Part shown: piece after piece, positions 42,009-51,153 of the stretch
Position numbering within the stretch: the stretch's first letter is position 1
Layout: each line of letters opens with the position of its first letter
Source of the DNA: Pseudarthrobacter sp. NIBRBAC000502770
GTDB lineage: Bacteria > Actinomycetota > Actinomycetes > Actinomycetales > Micrococcaceae
Direction: 5' to 3'
Length of the DNA: 64,000 nucleotides
Assembly (NCBI RefSeq): GCF_006517815.1
Contig: NZ_CP041198.1
Location: 434,001-498,000 of the forward strand
The notes under the pieces: generated by a model
Seen by the model: the letters and a program-made list of their open reading frames with translations, nothing else
What the model was told of the DNA's origin: nothing
The model's database searches: none
Position numbers and translations under genes: made by a program

Positions 42009-43454
42009 GTGCGTGTTGCCGATCTCGTGGCGGATGCTGCGCTGAACATCCGACTTGCCGTGCCGGGCAGCCCTGGACGCCTGGCCCGGCCCATTGCATG
42101 GTGTGCCCCCACGGAGCACATGGACCCCACGCCGTTCCTCAGCGTCAACGCGCTGCTGCTCACTAACGGGATGGGCCTGAATGTCAAGGACTACCGCATC
42201 TGGGATGCGTACGTGGAGCGCCTGATGTCCGTTCCCGTTTCGGGCCTGGTTTTCGGCCTCGGCGCCGCACACCGTGAACTGCCGCCGGGACTGGTGAAAG
42301 CCTGCGAAGCCCATGGCCTTCCACTGCTTGAGCTTCCGCCCGAAGTGCCGTTTGTCCAGGTGATGCGGCACGTGGACCAGCTCATCGCCGCCGAACGCTA
42401 TGCCGAGCTGCGCGCCGGGTGGGACCTGGCGGACGAGTGCACCAGGCTGGCGGCGGGCGGCCATTCGCTGGCGCAGGTCCTGGAACGGGTGGCCACAACC
42501 ATCCGGGCGCGCGTGGCGGTCCTTGACCACAATGGGTTTGAACTCATGTCGGCAGGAACGGCCGCGGGCGGAACGGCACGGACCACCCTGAGCCTGCCCA
42601 GCGGCGGAATCCTCCGGTTCAGGCTGGCCATCGAAGGAATCAAGAGCAGCCTGGTGCTGCAGCCGCTGTTGGGCCCGGTGGCTGCGGTGATCGCCATGCA
42701 GCTGAGCTACACCCTCGGGTCCCGGTCGCCCCTGCATTCACGGGAAGCCGCACGGTTCATCGAGGCGCTCTACGAGGCCAGGGGGACACCAGCGCCGGCC
42801 CTGCGGCGCTACGCCGCGGAGGCCGGGTTCGAGCCGGACGCGGAGTGGGGCTCCGTGCTGATTGGCGGCGCAGGGGAAGTTGCGCCGGCCAAGCTGCGGA
42901 CCATCGCCTGGCGGGTCCGGGTGGGTCTGCAGGCCGAATTCGGGACGGTGCGGTTCATGGAGGAAGCCGGCCTCACCACGGTCCTGGTGCAGCGCGGGGA
43001 AGCGGGGATGGAGCTCATGGAAGCCGTCCAAAAATCCTTCCAGGACGCGCCGGAATTGTCCGCCGTCGTCTCCGGGTGCGGGAACCTGGACGAACTGCCG
43101 CTGGTGCTGCAGCTGGCCCGCCGCAGGATGGGTGAGCCGGGGCTCCATCGGGCGCCGGTCGCTGACCTGGCCGGTGTGGTGGAGGGCCTGCCCGGGGCCG
43201 GGCTGGTGGCGATGTCCCGGCGCCTCCTGGCCCCGTTGATGTCCGACGGCGGCACGGCCTTGCGCGAAACACTTGAGGCGTACCTGCGGTACAGCGGGAA
43301 TACCCGTGAAACCTGCAGCGAGCTCTTCATCCACCGCAACACCCTGACGTACAGGTTGCGCAAGATTGAGGAGCTTCTCCGGGTTGACCTGGATGACGGC
43401 GAAGTGCGGGCCACCTGCCTGCTGGCGCTGCGGATCGTCGCCGCCGGAACCTAG
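42009..43454 (+). CDS. PucR-family transcriptional regulator of the pxp operon
   Basis: A 481-residue PucR-type regulator. The N-terminal ligand domain spans about residues 1-130, a GGDEF-like middle is found at about 290-380, and the C-terminal HTH_30 domain contains YLRYSGNTRETCSELFIHRN and TLTYRLRKIEELL. Translation starts at GTG 42009, with AAGGAGG 6 bases upstream and TATGCT at 41979-41984 as a likely -10 element. It is divergent from pxpA, so it probably controls oxoproline use. Its last 4 bases overlap the convergent LacI gene. Confidence 0.87.
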   Translation: MRVADLVADAALNIRLAVPGSPGRLARPIAWCAPTEHMDPTPFLSVNALLLTNGMGLNVKDYRIWDAYVERLMSVPVSGLVFGLGAAHRELPPGLVKACEAHGLPLLELPPEVPFVQVMRHVDQLIAAERYAELRAGWDLADECTRLAAGGHSLAQVLERVATTIRARVAVLDHNGFELMSAGTAAGGTARTTLSLPSGGILRFRLAIEGIKSSLVLQPLLGPVAAVIAMQLSYTLGSRSPLHSREAARFIEALYEARGTPAPALRRYAAEAGFEPDAEWGSVLIGGAGEVAPAKLRTIAWRVRVGLQAEFGTVRFMEEAGLTTVLVQRGEAGMELMEAVQKSFQDAPELSAVVSGCGNLDELPLVLQLARRRMGEPGLHRAPVADLAGVVEGLPGAGLVAMSRRLLAPLMSDGGTALRETLEAYLRYSGNTRETCSELFIHRNTLTYRLRKIEELLRVDLDDGEVRATCLLALRIVAAGT

Positions 43455-44506
43455 GTGGCGGCCATCTCGGCGGCCGCCCTGGCGGCGCTGCTTTCGCGGA
43501 CGAACAGGGTGGGTTCCAGCTGTACGGGTTCGGGTTTCTCGCCCCTGAGCACCGCCTGGATCAGCTGCACCGCCGTCCGTCCAATGTCCGCCATGGGGGA
43601 GTGGACCGAGGTCAGCGGAATGGGAAGTTCGGCGGCCAGGGAGGTGTCGTTGTACCCCACCACCGCCACGTCCTGTCCCACGGTGAGGCCGCGGGCGCGC
43701 AGGGCCCCCATCGCTCCAATGGCGGCGAAGTCGTTGACCGCGAAGATTGCGGTGGGGCGCGGCCTGCCGCCGGTGAGAATTTTCTCCCCGGCCTCCCGCC
43801 CCCCGGCGGTATCGAATCTGGACCACACCACGTCGTCGTCGGAAATGGTGCCGCCCAGCGACCGCCAGCGGTCCAGGAAGCCTGCGGTGCGGTCGACGGC
43901 GGTGCTTGCGTAGGGCTCGCCGGCAATGACCGCCACCTGCCGGTGGCCCATTTCCCACAGGTGGCCGGCCACGAGTTCACCGCCCACGACGTCATCGCAG
44001 GTGGCAGACGGGTAGCCCGTCACCCGGCGGTTCATCAGCACGAACGGGACCTTCCGCTCCGTCAGTTCCTGCAGGAGGCCGCCGTCAAGGTGGGCGTCAC
44101 CAATAATGAGGCCGTCCACCCGTCGCGCCAGCATGAGGTCGATCTTCCGCCGTTGTTCGTCGGGGTCGTCGCGGGAGTTCATCACGAACGCGGAGTACCC
44201 CACCTCGGCTGAGGCCTCGTCGATGCCCTCGTACATGATGGCCAGGACCAGGTCCGAAAGCCGGGGGACGATGACGCCCAACAGTTTGGTGCGCCGCGTG
44301 CGGAGGCTGGCGGCCTGCGGGTCAGGGGAGTAGCCGCGCTTGCGGGCCAGTTCCCGGACACGCTCGGCGGTGGCGGCCGAGGCCGCTCCTTTCGCCACGT
44401 CGGAACCGGAATGCAGGACCCTGGAGACCGTGGACGGATGGACGCCCAACTCCCTGGCCAAATCCTTCAGCGTGACCGTTCCGCCGCCGTCGGCCTTTTC
44501 TTTCAT
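43451..44506 (-). CDS. LacI-family transcriptional repressor
   Basis: A 351-residue LacI/GalR repressor. The N-terminal helix-turn-helix is TLKDLARELGVHPSTVSRVL with the hinge helix before ERVRELARKRGYSPDPQA. The effector domain follows (LLGVIVPRLSDLVLAIMYEG, and WSRFDTAGGREAGEKIL with AIFAVNDFAAIGAM). It probably represses the divergent asparaginase operon through the two palindromes at 44621 and 44724. GGAGAGGGAC precedes the ATG. Confidence 0.9.
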   Translation of the reverse strand: MKEKADGGGTVTLKDLARELGVHPSTVSRVLHSGSDVAKGAASAATAERVRELARKRGYSPDPQAASLRTRRTKLLGVIVPRLSDLVLAIMYEGIDEASAEVGYSAFVMNSRDDPDEQRRKIDLMLARRVDGLIIGDAHLDGGLLQELTERKVPFVLMNRRVTGYPSATCDDVVGGELVAGHLWEMGHRQVAVIAGEPYASTAVDRTAGFLDRWRSLGGTISDDDVVWSRFDTAGGREAGEKILTGGRPRPTAIFAVNDFAAIGAMGALRARGLTVGQDVAVVGYNDTSLAAELPIPLTSVHSPMADIGRTAVQLIQAVLRGEKPEPVQLEPTLFVRESSAARAAAEMAAT

Positions 44507-44579
44507 GTCCCTCTCCTGCCCCCGTGGCCACTGTAGCCCAGGTCTGCCCGGGCTGCCCGGAAGGCCGCCAAGGCAACCC

Positions 44580-44608
44580 TTGACGTGACCCGCTTCACAT
44601 CCTATAGT
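44580..44608 (+). promoter_or_regulatory. Near-consensus housekeeping promoter of the asparaginase operon
   Basis: TTGACG at 44580-44585 and TATAGT at 44603-44608 are separated by 17 bases, an almost ideal sigma-70-type promoter. The predicted start of transcription is near 44615, just before the first operator. Confidence 0.8.
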
Positions 44609-44620
44609 CGTTCATCAGCG

Positions 44621-44640
44621 CTACCCAAACGTTTGGGTAG
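44621..44640. promoter_or_regulatory. LacI-type operator 1 (20-bp perfect palindrome)
   Basis: CTACCCAAACGTTTGGGTAG is a perfect inverted repeat with a central CG, the form of LacI/GalR operators. It begins about 6 bases after the predicted transcription start, where a bound repressor would block transcription. Confidence 0.85.
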
Positions 44641-44723
44641 ACCAACCCCTACAACTTCCCCCGGCGCCCCCACCCCTGGGTGCCGCCCCGTTTTCAGCGC
44701 GTTTCCCCTTTCCGCGGAGCGTC

Positions 44724-44739
44724 ACCCAATCGATTGGGT
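44724..44739. promoter_or_regulatory. LacI-type operator 2 (16-bp perfect palindrome)
   Basis: ACCCAATCGATTGGGT repeats the ACCCAA/TTGGGT arms of operator 1 around a different centre. The centres are 101 bp apart. It lies 33 bp upstream of the asparaginase ATG, so looping or roadblock repression is possible. Confidence 0.8.
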
Positions 44740-44771
44740 TGCGGGCCGCGCAGCAAACCACCGGAGCTGAA

Positions 44772-45788
44772 ATGACTGTTACCGACTCCCACGTCGTGCT
44801 GCTGGCCACGGGAGGCACAATCTCGTCGCGTTCCTCCCAGGCCGGAGGCGCCGTCGCCTCCGATACCGGCGAGCAGGTGTTCAAAGCCCTCGGCTCGCGG
44901 GTTTCCCACCCCGTCCGGGTGCTGGACGTGTTCCAAAAGGGGTCCTACCTCCTGACATTCGACGACATGCTGAAGATCTGCGCAGCCATCCAGGAGGTTC
45001 TTAAGGACCCCACCGTCCTGGGCGTGGTGGTCACCCACGGCACGGACACCATGGAGGAGACCGCCTACCTCGCGGACCTGACACACAGCGACGAGCGGCC
45101 GGTGGTCTTCACAGGCTCGCAGCGGGCCGCCGACTCCGACGCTCCCGACGGGCCGGACAACCTTGCGCGGGCCATCGCCGTCGCCGGTTCGATGGACGGG
45201 CGGGGAAAGGGCGTCATGGTCCAGTTTGCGGGCACCATTTTCCCGGCCGCCGGCGTGCGGAAAAGCCAGACTCTTCGGCTGGATGCCTTTGCGAACCCCG
45301 ATTTTGGGGTACTTGGCCAAGTGTCAGCCCAGGGAGAAGTTGCCATGGACGGCAGCGGCAGGCTTGAGGCCCTGCCCCTGCCCCGGCCGGGCGGCGGCTC
45401 CCCGCGGGTGGACCTGGTTGCCGCCTACCCAGGCTCCGACTCCATCCTGATGCACGCCGCCCTTGAAGCAGGAGCGGAAGGCATCATCCTCCAGGGAACC
45501 GGAAGCGGCAACGCAAATGCCAGCCTCTGCGCAGAGGTGGCCGCCGCCGTCGCGTCCGGCGCCGTGGTGGTCACCAGCACCCGCGTGGACGCGGGACCGG
45601 TGGTGCCCATTTACGGGGCCGGAGGCGGTGGCGAGGACCTGCGGGTTGCCGGTGCCATCAGCTCCGGCCACCTCCGGCCCTCGCAGTCACTGATCCTGCT
45701 CAGCCTCCTGCTCAGGATCAATCCCGACCGGGACCGGATCACCGAAATTTTTGCCCAACGAGGGAGGCCTCCTGAACCTTCCGCCTGA
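44772..45788 (+). CDS. L-asparaginase-like amidohydrolase
   Basis: A 338-residue asparaginase-fold enzyme. Both threonine motifs are intact: LLATGGTISS (Thr16 nucleophile) and VVVTHGTDTMEET (HGTD at 89-92). There is no signal peptide, so it is cytoplasmic. Family members hydrolyse asparagine or related amides to the acid and ammonia. As the first gene of an operon with a NodB-fold hydrolase, an importer and redox enzymes, it may act on another omega-amide. ATG 44772 is chosen, with CGGAG upstream; a start at 44739 lies in the operator. Confidence 0.88.
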   Translation: MTVTDSHVVLLATGGTISSRSSQAGGAVASDTGEQVFKALGSRVSHPVRVLDVFQKGSYLLTFDDMLKICAAIQEVLKDPTVLGVVVTHGTDTMEETAYLADLTHSDERPVVFTGSQRAADSDAPDGPDNLARAIAVAGSMDGRGKGVMVQFAGTIFPAAGVRKSQTLRLDAFANPDFGVLGQVSAQGEVAMDGSGRLEALPLPRPGGGSPRVDLVAAYPGSDSILMHAALEAGAEGIILQGTGSGNANASLCAEVAAAVASGAVVVTSTRVDAGPVVPIYGAGGGGEDLRVAGAISSGHLRPSQSLILLSLLLRINPDRDRITEIFAQRGRPPEPSA

Positions 45789-45831
45789 CACCCAGAACAC
45801 CCGGTTTTGAACGAATTGAAAGGAAAATCTC

Positions 45832-46722
45832 ATGGCTAAGGACATTCAAGTCGCCTTCGGCGTGGACGTAGACGCAGTGGCAGGCATGCTCGGCTCCTAC
45901 GGAGGAGAGGACTCCCCGTGCGACATCAGCCGCGGCCTGTTCAGCGGTGAAGTCGGCGGACCCCGGCTGATCCGGTTGTTCCAGAAATACAACCTCCCGG
46001 CCACCTGGTTCGTGCCGGGCCACTCGATCGAGACCTTCCCGGAACTGACCCAGATGATCGTGGACGCCGGGCACGAGATCGGCGTGCACGGATATTCGCA
46101 CGAGAACCCGATCGCCATGACCCGGGAGCAGGAGACCGCCATCCTGGACCGCGCGATCGAACTGATCGAAAAGGTGTCCGGCCGCCGGCCTACCGGCTAC
46201 GTTGCACCGTGGTGGGAGTTCTCTCCCGTCACCAACGAGATCCTCCTGGAGCGCGGCATCAAATACGACCACTCCCTGATGCACCGCGACTTCGAGCCGT
46301 ACTACGTCCGGGTGGGGGACTCGTGGAAGAAGATCGACTACACCAAGGACGCCCAGACCTGGATGGAGCCGTTGAAGCGCGGGCAGGAAACGGACCTGGT
46401 GGAAATTCCGGCCAACTGGTACCTCGATGACCTGCCTCCGATGATGTTCATCAAGGCATCGCCGAACTCTCACGGGTTCGTCAACCCCCGCGACATCGAA
46501 GAGATGTGGCGGGACCAGTTCGACTGGGTCTACCGCGAAATGGACCAGGCCGTTTTCACCATGACCATCCACCCGGACGTCTCCGGCCGCCCGCAGGTGC
46601 TGGTCATGCTCGAGCGGCTCATCGAACACATCAACTCCCATGAGGGCGTCAGCTGGTGCACCTTCGACCAGATCGCCGATTCCTTCCTTTCCCGCAGCCC
46701 CCGTAAGGACAACAAGTCATGA
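45832..46722 (+). CDS. NodB-fold hydrolase (polysaccharide deacetylase family; possible imidase)
   Basis: A 296-residue protein. NodB motifs are present: VDVDAV (11-16) with the catalytic/metal Asp, HGYSHEN with His86 and His90, and a [11 protein letters not shown] block for motif 3. There is no signal peptide or wall-binding part, so it is cytoplasmic. Together with its length this fits the PuuE-like/cyclic imide hydrolase branch better than chitin or peptidoglycan deacetylases. AAAGGAAAATCTC precedes the ATG. It overlaps the transporter gene by 4 bases. The imide hydrolase role is an inference. Confidence 0.78.
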   Translation: MAKDIQVAFGVDVDAVAGMLGSYGGEDSPCDISRGLFSGEVGGPRLIRLFQKYNLPATWFVPGHSIETFPELTQMIVDAGHEIGVHGYSHENPIAMTREQETAILDRAIELIEKVSGRRPTGYVAPWWEFSPVTNEILLERGIKYDHSLMHRDFEPYYVRVGDSWKKIDYTKDAQTWMEPLKRGQETDLVEIPANWYLDDLPPMMFIKASPNSHGFVNPRDIEEMWRDQFDWVYREMDQAVFTMTIHPDVSGRPQVLVMLERLIEHINSHEGVSWCTFDQIADSFLSRSPRKDNKS

Positions 46723-48110
46723 CCATCCAAGACCCGGCTGTCGACCTGTCGCAGCCCCGCCCGGACGAGAAGCGCCGCTTCCCGGTCTTTTCCAAGCGCC
46801 ACACCACCACCGCCACTGTCCTTGCCCTGCTGGCCTGGACCGTAGCCGTCTTCGACTACGGCCTGTTCGGCACCCTGCTGCCGGCCATGCAGCAGGAATT
46901 CGGCTGGTCTGCGCCCGAGGCATACGCCATCAACACCTGGATCGCCGTGGGCACCGCCATCGTCTGCTTCGGCATCGGGCCCGTCATTGACCGCCTGGGC
47001 CGCCGCAAAGGCATGATGACCACCATCGGCGGGACCGCCGTCGTCTCCGGCCTCACGGCACTGATTCCCACGGGGATCCCGTTCCTCAGCAACGCCATGC
47101 TGGTGGTGGTCCGTTCCTTCGGCGGCCTCGGATTCTCCGAGCAGGCCGTGAACGCCACCTACATGAACGAGGTCTACCAAGTCACCGAAGTCGCGGACAA
47201 GCGCAAGCGCCCGGGCTTCCACTACTCCTTCATCCAGGGCGGCTGGCCGCTCGGCTTCCTGCTGGCAAGCGCCCTGGCCCTGGCCTTCCTGCCCTCCCTG
47301 GGCTGGCGTGCCCTGTACCTGATGGCCACCATCCCGGCCGCCGTCATCGTCTGGGTTATCGCCCGCAAGCTCAAGGAAACGCCCCAGTTCGAACTGCACC
47401 ACAAGCTGACCGAGCTCGAAAAGAGCGGCAAGACGGCGGATGCGCACTCCCTGGCCCACGCGTACGGCGTCGAGCATTCCTCGGCAGCCCCGCTGAAGCG
47501 CATCTGGGAGCCGCACCTGCGCCGGAACACCTTTGTGTTCTCGCTCGCCTGGATTGTGAACTTCTTCGGCATCACCATCTTCAGTGTCCTGGGCAGCTCG
47601 GTGCTCAAGAACGCGAAGGGCGTGGAACTCTCGGACGCCTTCTGGATGCTGATCGTCATCAACCTGCTGGCCTACTTCGGCTACGTCTTCCACGGCTGGC
47701 TTGGTGACAAGATCGGCCGGAAGCGGACCATCATCGGCGGCTGGATCCTTTCCGGTATTTCCTTCTCCATCATGCTTAGCCCCATCGCCACCAGCCCATT
47801 CATGATCATCCTGACCTACGGCGCCGGACTGTTCTTCCTGGTGGGGCCGTACGCCGCCATCCAGTACTTCATGGCCGAGTGCTACCCGGTCAGCTGCCGG
47901 GCCACCGGAACCGCCTTCATCGGCGCCATGAGCCAGCCCGGAACCATCCTCGGCGGCGCCATCTTCACGGCCATTGCTGCCGGCGCCGGCACCGGTACCG
48001 CGGCCCTTTGGGTGGGTGCCCTGGGCACCCTGGTGTCCGGACTCCTGATGATCGCCGCCAAGCCCCCTGCCGAAGCCCTGATGGAGGACCACCCCCATGA
48101 CGTCGCCTAG
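46719..48110 (+). CDS. MFS transporter (aromatic acid/H+ symporter-like)
   Basis: A 463-residue, 12-span major facilitator. It has the signature [14 protein letters not shown] between spans 2 and 3 and [16 protein letters not shown] between spans 8 and 9, and a long central loop near residues 225-265. These features resemble the sugar/AAHS groups of proton symporters. It overlaps the NodB-fold hydrolase gene at ATGA and is the likely importer of the operon's substrate. Start: [18 protein letters not shown]. Confidence 0.87.
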   Translation: MTIQDPAVDLSQPRPDEKRRFPVFSKRHTTTATVLALLAWTVAVFDYGLFGTLLPAMQQEFGWSAPEAYAINTWIAVGTAIVCFGIGPVIDRLGRRKGMMTTIGGTAVVSGLTALIPTGIPFLSNAMLVVVRSFGGLGFSEQAVNATYMNEVYQVTEVADKRKRPGFHYSFIQGGWPLGFLLASALALAFLPSLGWRALYLMATIPAAVIVWVIARKLKETPQFELHHKLTELEKSGKTADAHSLAHAYGVEHSSAAPLKRIWEPHLRRNTFVFSLAWIVNFFGITIFSVLGSSVLKNAKGVELSDAFWMLIVINLLAYFGYVFHGWLGDKIGRKRTIIGGWILSGISFSIMLSPIATSPFMIILTYGAGLFFLVGPYAAIQYFMAECYPVSCRATGTAFIGAMSQPGTILGGAIFTAIAAGAGTGTAALWVGALGTLVSGLLMIAAKPPAEALMEDHPHDVA

Positions 48111-48864
48111 CAAAGCCGCCATCATCACCGGTGCCGCCAGCGGCATCGGCCGTGCCCTCGCCGTGCACTACGCCCGCCAGGGGGTGGTGTCCGTCATCGG
48201 CACCTTCCCGGGCGACCCCCACGATCCGGAGGAGACCCTCCGGCTGGTCAAGGAGGCCAACGGCGAGGCGGTGATCCACGAAGTGGATGTCCGCACCACC
48301 GCCTCCGTGGATGCCCTGGCCCAGCGGGCCGTGGACGAGTACGGCCGGCTGGACTACGCCATCGCCAACGCCGGCATCCTCCGGAACTCCCCGCTGGGGG
48401 AGATGACGGACGAGCGCTGGCACGACATGCTCAACGTGGACCTCACCGGCGTGCTGCGCACGCTGCGTGCCGGCGCGGAGAGAATGACCGACGGCGGCGC
48501 CCTGGTTGCGGTCTCGTCCATCGCCGGCGGGGTGTACGGCTGGGAGGAACACGCCCACTATGCCGCCGCCAAGGCAGGCGTGCTGGGCCTGGTCCGCAGC
48601 GTGGCCGTGGAGCTCGGGCCGCGGCAGATCCGCGCCAACGCCGTCATCCCCGGCCTCATCGAGACCCCGCAGTCCCTCGACCCGGTGAACTCGTTGGGAC
48701 CGGAGGGCCTGAAGCGGGCCGGGAACGACATCCCCTGGGGACGGGTGGGCACACCGGAGGAGGTGGCCAGCGTCATCGGCTTCCTCACCTCCGACGATTC
48801 CCGCTACATCACGGGGCAGGCGCTGGTGGTTGACGGCGGCCTCACCGTGAAGATGCGCGCCTGA
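48097..48864 (+). CDS. SDR-family oxidoreductase
   Basis: A 255-residue classical short-chain dehydrogenase. The NAD(P)-binding motif is [15 protein letters not shown], then the NAG-type motif in [10 protein letters not shown], the catalytic Ser in AVSSIAGG and Tyr-x-x-x-Lys in HYAAAKAG. The C-terminus ends in [16 protein letters not shown]. It overlaps the transporter gene by 14 bases. A second SDR follows directly; the two could carry out successive oxidations or act on different stereoisomers. The substrate is unknown. Confidence 0.88.
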   Translation: MTSPSKAAIITGAASGIGRALAVHYARQGVVSVIGTFPGDPHDPEETLRLVKEANGEAVIHEVDVRTTASVDALAQRAVDEYGRLDYAIANAGILRNSPLGEMTDERWHDMLNVDLTGVLRTLRAGAERMTDGGALVAVSSIAGGVYGWEEHAHYAAAKAGVLGLVRSVAVELGPRQIRANAVIPGLIETPQSLDPVNSLGPEGLKRAGNDIPWGRVGTPEEVASVIGFLTSDDSRYITGQALVVDGGLTVKMRA

Positions 48865-48884
48865 CAGCCCAAGGAAAGGACACC

Positions 48885-49619
48885 ATGAACACATCGACCC
48901 ATGTTTCCGGGAACGCCCAAGCCTCGAACGGACGCGGGGTGGTGGTCACCGGCGGTTCCAGCGGAATCGGCAAAGCCATCGCCGAGGCCTTCCTGGCCAA
49001 CGGCGACCGTGTTGCCGTGCTGGACCGGGCCGGAGGGTACGGCGCCATCCGCGTGGACGTGGCCGACGAAACCAGCGTGCGCGCGGCCTTCGCCGAGGCC
49101 CGGGAGACGCTGGGCGGCATCGACGTCCTGGTCAACAGCGCGGGCCTGCTGACGGAGTCTCCGCTGGAGGGCATGTCCCTGGCCATGTGGAACGAGACCC
49201 TCACGGTGGACCTGACCGGTGTGTTCCTGTGCTGCCGGGAGGTGGTGGGGGAGATGCGGCAGCGCAAGTGGGGCCGCATCATCAACATCGCCTCCCAGTT
49301 GGCCATCAAGGGCGGCGTGGGGCTGGCCCATTACAGTGCCGCCAAGGCCGGCGTCGTCGGCCTTTCCAAAGCGCTTGCCCTGGAAACGGCGGCGGACAAT
49401 GTGCTGGTCAACTGCATCGCCCCGGGGCCCGTCGAGACGCCGCTCGTGGAGGGCATCTCGGAAAGCTGGAAGGCCGCGAAGCGTGCCGAGCTTCCGCTGG
49501 GGCGTTTCGGGACGCCCGCGGAAGTGGCTCCCGCGGCTCTCCTGCTGGCCAGCGATCCGGGTGGAAACCTGTTTGTGGGACAGACGCTGGGGCCCAACTC
49601 CGGCGATGTGATGCCCTAA
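48885..49619 (+). CDS. SDR-family oxidoreductase
   Basis: A 244-residue classical SDR. Motifs: TGGSSGIGKAIAEAF (cofactor), LVNSAGLLTE (NSAG variant), the catalytic Ser region NIASQLAIKGG and HYSAAKAGVVG with Tyr and Lys. It is similar in length to the preceding SDR but diverged through most of the sequence, so they are not a recent duplicate. AAGGAAAGG precedes the ATG. Substrate unknown; see the operon for the possible pathway. Confidence 0.88.
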   Translation: MNTSTHVSGNAQASNGRGVVVTGGSSGIGKAIAEAFLANGDRVAVLDRAGGYGAIRVDVADETSVRAAFAEARETLGGIDVLVNSAGLLTESPLEGMSLAMWNETLTVDLTGVFLCCREVVGEMRQRKWGRIINIASQLAIKGGVGLAHYSAAKAGVVGLSKALALETAADNVLVNCIAPGPVETPLVEGISESWKAAKRAELPLGRFGTPAEVAPAALLLASDPGGNLFVGQTLGPNSGDVMP

Positions 49620-49633
49620 GGAAAGGGAGCGAC

Positions 49634-49999
49634 ATGTGCGGTGCCTGCGGAAGGACCACCGTGGCGGACCCCGCCCTGGGCCCGGTGCGGACCATGCGGC
49701 AACACCTGATCGTGGCGGCCACGGTCAATGCCGTCTGCTCCGGCCTCCCCGGTGCTCCGAAAGTGAACGCCCTCAAAGACGGGTGGCTGATGACCGGGGC
49801 AGCCGGAGCCTCCGCGCAGTGCCAGACCCTCGACGAACTGTGGTCCGCGGTGCTCGGCTGCTTCCCGGACGCGTCCGTGGTGGACCGGCTGAACGGCCGC
49901 CGGCTGGCGTACGCAGCGGATCCGGCCAACGCGGGCCTGCCTGCGCGGGCGGCCGGTCTTCTGCCGGACGCCGAACACTATCAAGGAGATTCTGCATGA
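49634..49999 (+). CDS. Small Cys-containing protein of unknown function in the amidase operon
   Basis: A 121-residue protein that starts MCGACGRTTVADPALGPVR and so places a CxxC at the extreme N-terminus, followed by two more Cys (AVCSGLPG and AQCQTLDEL) and a fifth near LGCFPD. It may bind a metal or thiol ligand. The middle resembles a small alpha/beta domain. GAAAGGGAGCGAC lies before the ATG. Its end overlaps the Old Yellow Enzyme gene by 4 bases (ATGA), so it belongs to the operon. I do not recognise the family. Confidence 0.65.
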   Translation: MCGACGRTTVADPALGPVRTMRQHLIVAATVNAVCSGLPGAPKVNALKDGWLMTGAAGASAQCQTLDELWSAVLGCFPDASVVDRLNGRRLAYAADPANAGLPARAAGLLPDAEHYQGDSA

Positions 50000-51099
50000 C
50001 TGATTACTCCCCGCTCTGGTCACCCATCCGGATTGGGTCCACCGAGCTGGATAACCGGGTGGCCTTGGCTCCCATGACACGGATCAGCGCCACCGAGGAC
50101 GGGCATGCCACGGAGAGAATGGCGTCCTACTACCGGACCTTTGCACGTGGAGGCTTCGGCCTGCTGGTCACGGAAGGCATCTACCCGGACACCGCCCACA
50201 GCCAGGGCTACCATCACCAGCCCGGCATCGCGACGGAGGAGCAGGCCCGGTCCTGGGCCACGGTGGTCGACGGGGTCCATGCGGAGGGTGCGAAGATCTT
50301 CGCCCAGCTGATGCACGCGGGTTCCCAGAGCCAAGGGAACAGGTTTGTGTCCTCCTCCGTGGGGCCATCGGCTGTGGCGCCCAAGGGGGAGCAGCTGGGG
50401 TTTTACCGCGGTGAGGGCCCGTACCCGGTACCCTCCGCGATCACCCTGTCCCAGATGAAGGAGGTGCGGGATGGGTTCGTCACGGCCGCGCTGCATGCGC
50501 AGCAGGCGGGGTTCGACGGCGTGGAGATCCATGGTGCCAACGGGTACCTGCTGGACCAGTTCCTCACGGACTACCTGAACCAGCGCGATGACCATTACGG
50601 CGGATCCCCGGACAACAGGGTGCGTTTCGCCGCTGAAATCTGCCGGGACGTCCGCGAGGCTGTCGGCCCGGACATGACCGTTGGCATCCGCATTTCCCAG
50701 TCCAAGGTCAGCGACACCGAGCACAAGTGGAGCGGGGGAGTGGAGGAAGCCGAGGTCATTTTCGCCACCCTGGGCGGGACGGGGATTGATTTTGTCCACA
50801 CCACCGAATACCGCGCCACCGAGCCCGCGTTCGCGGATGCCGGGGAGACTCTCGCTGCGCTGGCGAAGAGGTACTCGGGCCTTCCGGTGATCGCCAACGG
50901 CAAGCTCGATGATCCTGATACTGCTGTGTCCATCCTGGTGGACGGCTCGGCGGATGTTGTGGCGCTGGGCAAGGGGGCGCTGGCCAACAGGAACTGGCCG
51001 CACCTTGTCCGCAACAACCTGGAGTTCGGGGAGCTCGACCCCGCCGTGTTCGCTCCTTTGGCGGACGTTAAGGACTGGGAGCTGGAGGATCCGGCATAA
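49996..51099 (+). CDS. Old Yellow Enzyme family NADH:flavin oxidoreductase
   Basis: A 367-residue FMN-dependent (beta/alpha)8 enzyme. Features: MTDYSPLWSPIRIGSTELDN, LAPMTR near residue 27, AQLMHAGSQSQGNRF, the FMN/active-site VEIHGANGYLLDQFL, DDHYGGSPDNR and IANGKLDDPDTA. Members reduce activated C=C bonds (enones, maleimides) or flavin. The gene is last in the operon; AAGGAG is 7 bases upstream of the ATG. Reduction of an unsaturated ring before hydrolysis by the imidase/amidase is conceivable but unproven. Confidence 0.87.
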   Translation: MTDYSPLWSPIRIGSTELDNRVALAPMTRISATEDGHATERMASYYRTFARGGFGLLVTEGIYPDTAHSQGYHHQPGIATEEQARSWATVVDGVHAEGAKIFAQLMHAGSQSQGNRFVSSSVGPSAVAPKGEQLGFYRGEGPYPVPSAITLSQMKEVRDGFVTAALHAQQAGFDGVEIHGANGYLLDQFLTDYLNQRDDHYGGSPDNRVRFAAEICRDVREAVGPDMTVGIRISQSKVSDTEHKWSGGVEEAEVIFATLGGTGIDFVHTTEYRATEPAFADAGETLAALAKRYSGLPVIANGKLDDPDTAVSILVDGSADVVALGKGALANRNWPHLVRNNLEFGELDPAVFAPLADVKDWELEDPA

Positions 51100-51116
51100 G
51101 TCCCCAACAATGGGCC

Positions 51117-51148
51117 GTGTGACACCCAGCGCCAGCTGGGCGTCACGC
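51117..51148. terminator. Hairpin between convergent operons
   Basis: GTGTGACACCCAGC and GCTGGGCGTCACGC pair through most of their length over a GCCA loop. It lies 17 bases after the Old Yellow Enzyme stop and 6 bases beyond the stop of the leftward MarR gene, so it serves both. Confidence 0.65.
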
Positions 51149-51153
51149 GTCTC

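Noticed and set aside
49636..49995. Upstream extension of the Old Yellow Enzyme frame
   Set aside because: It overlaps the 121-residue gene in another frame, and AAGGAG with ATG 49996 gives the right N-terminus.
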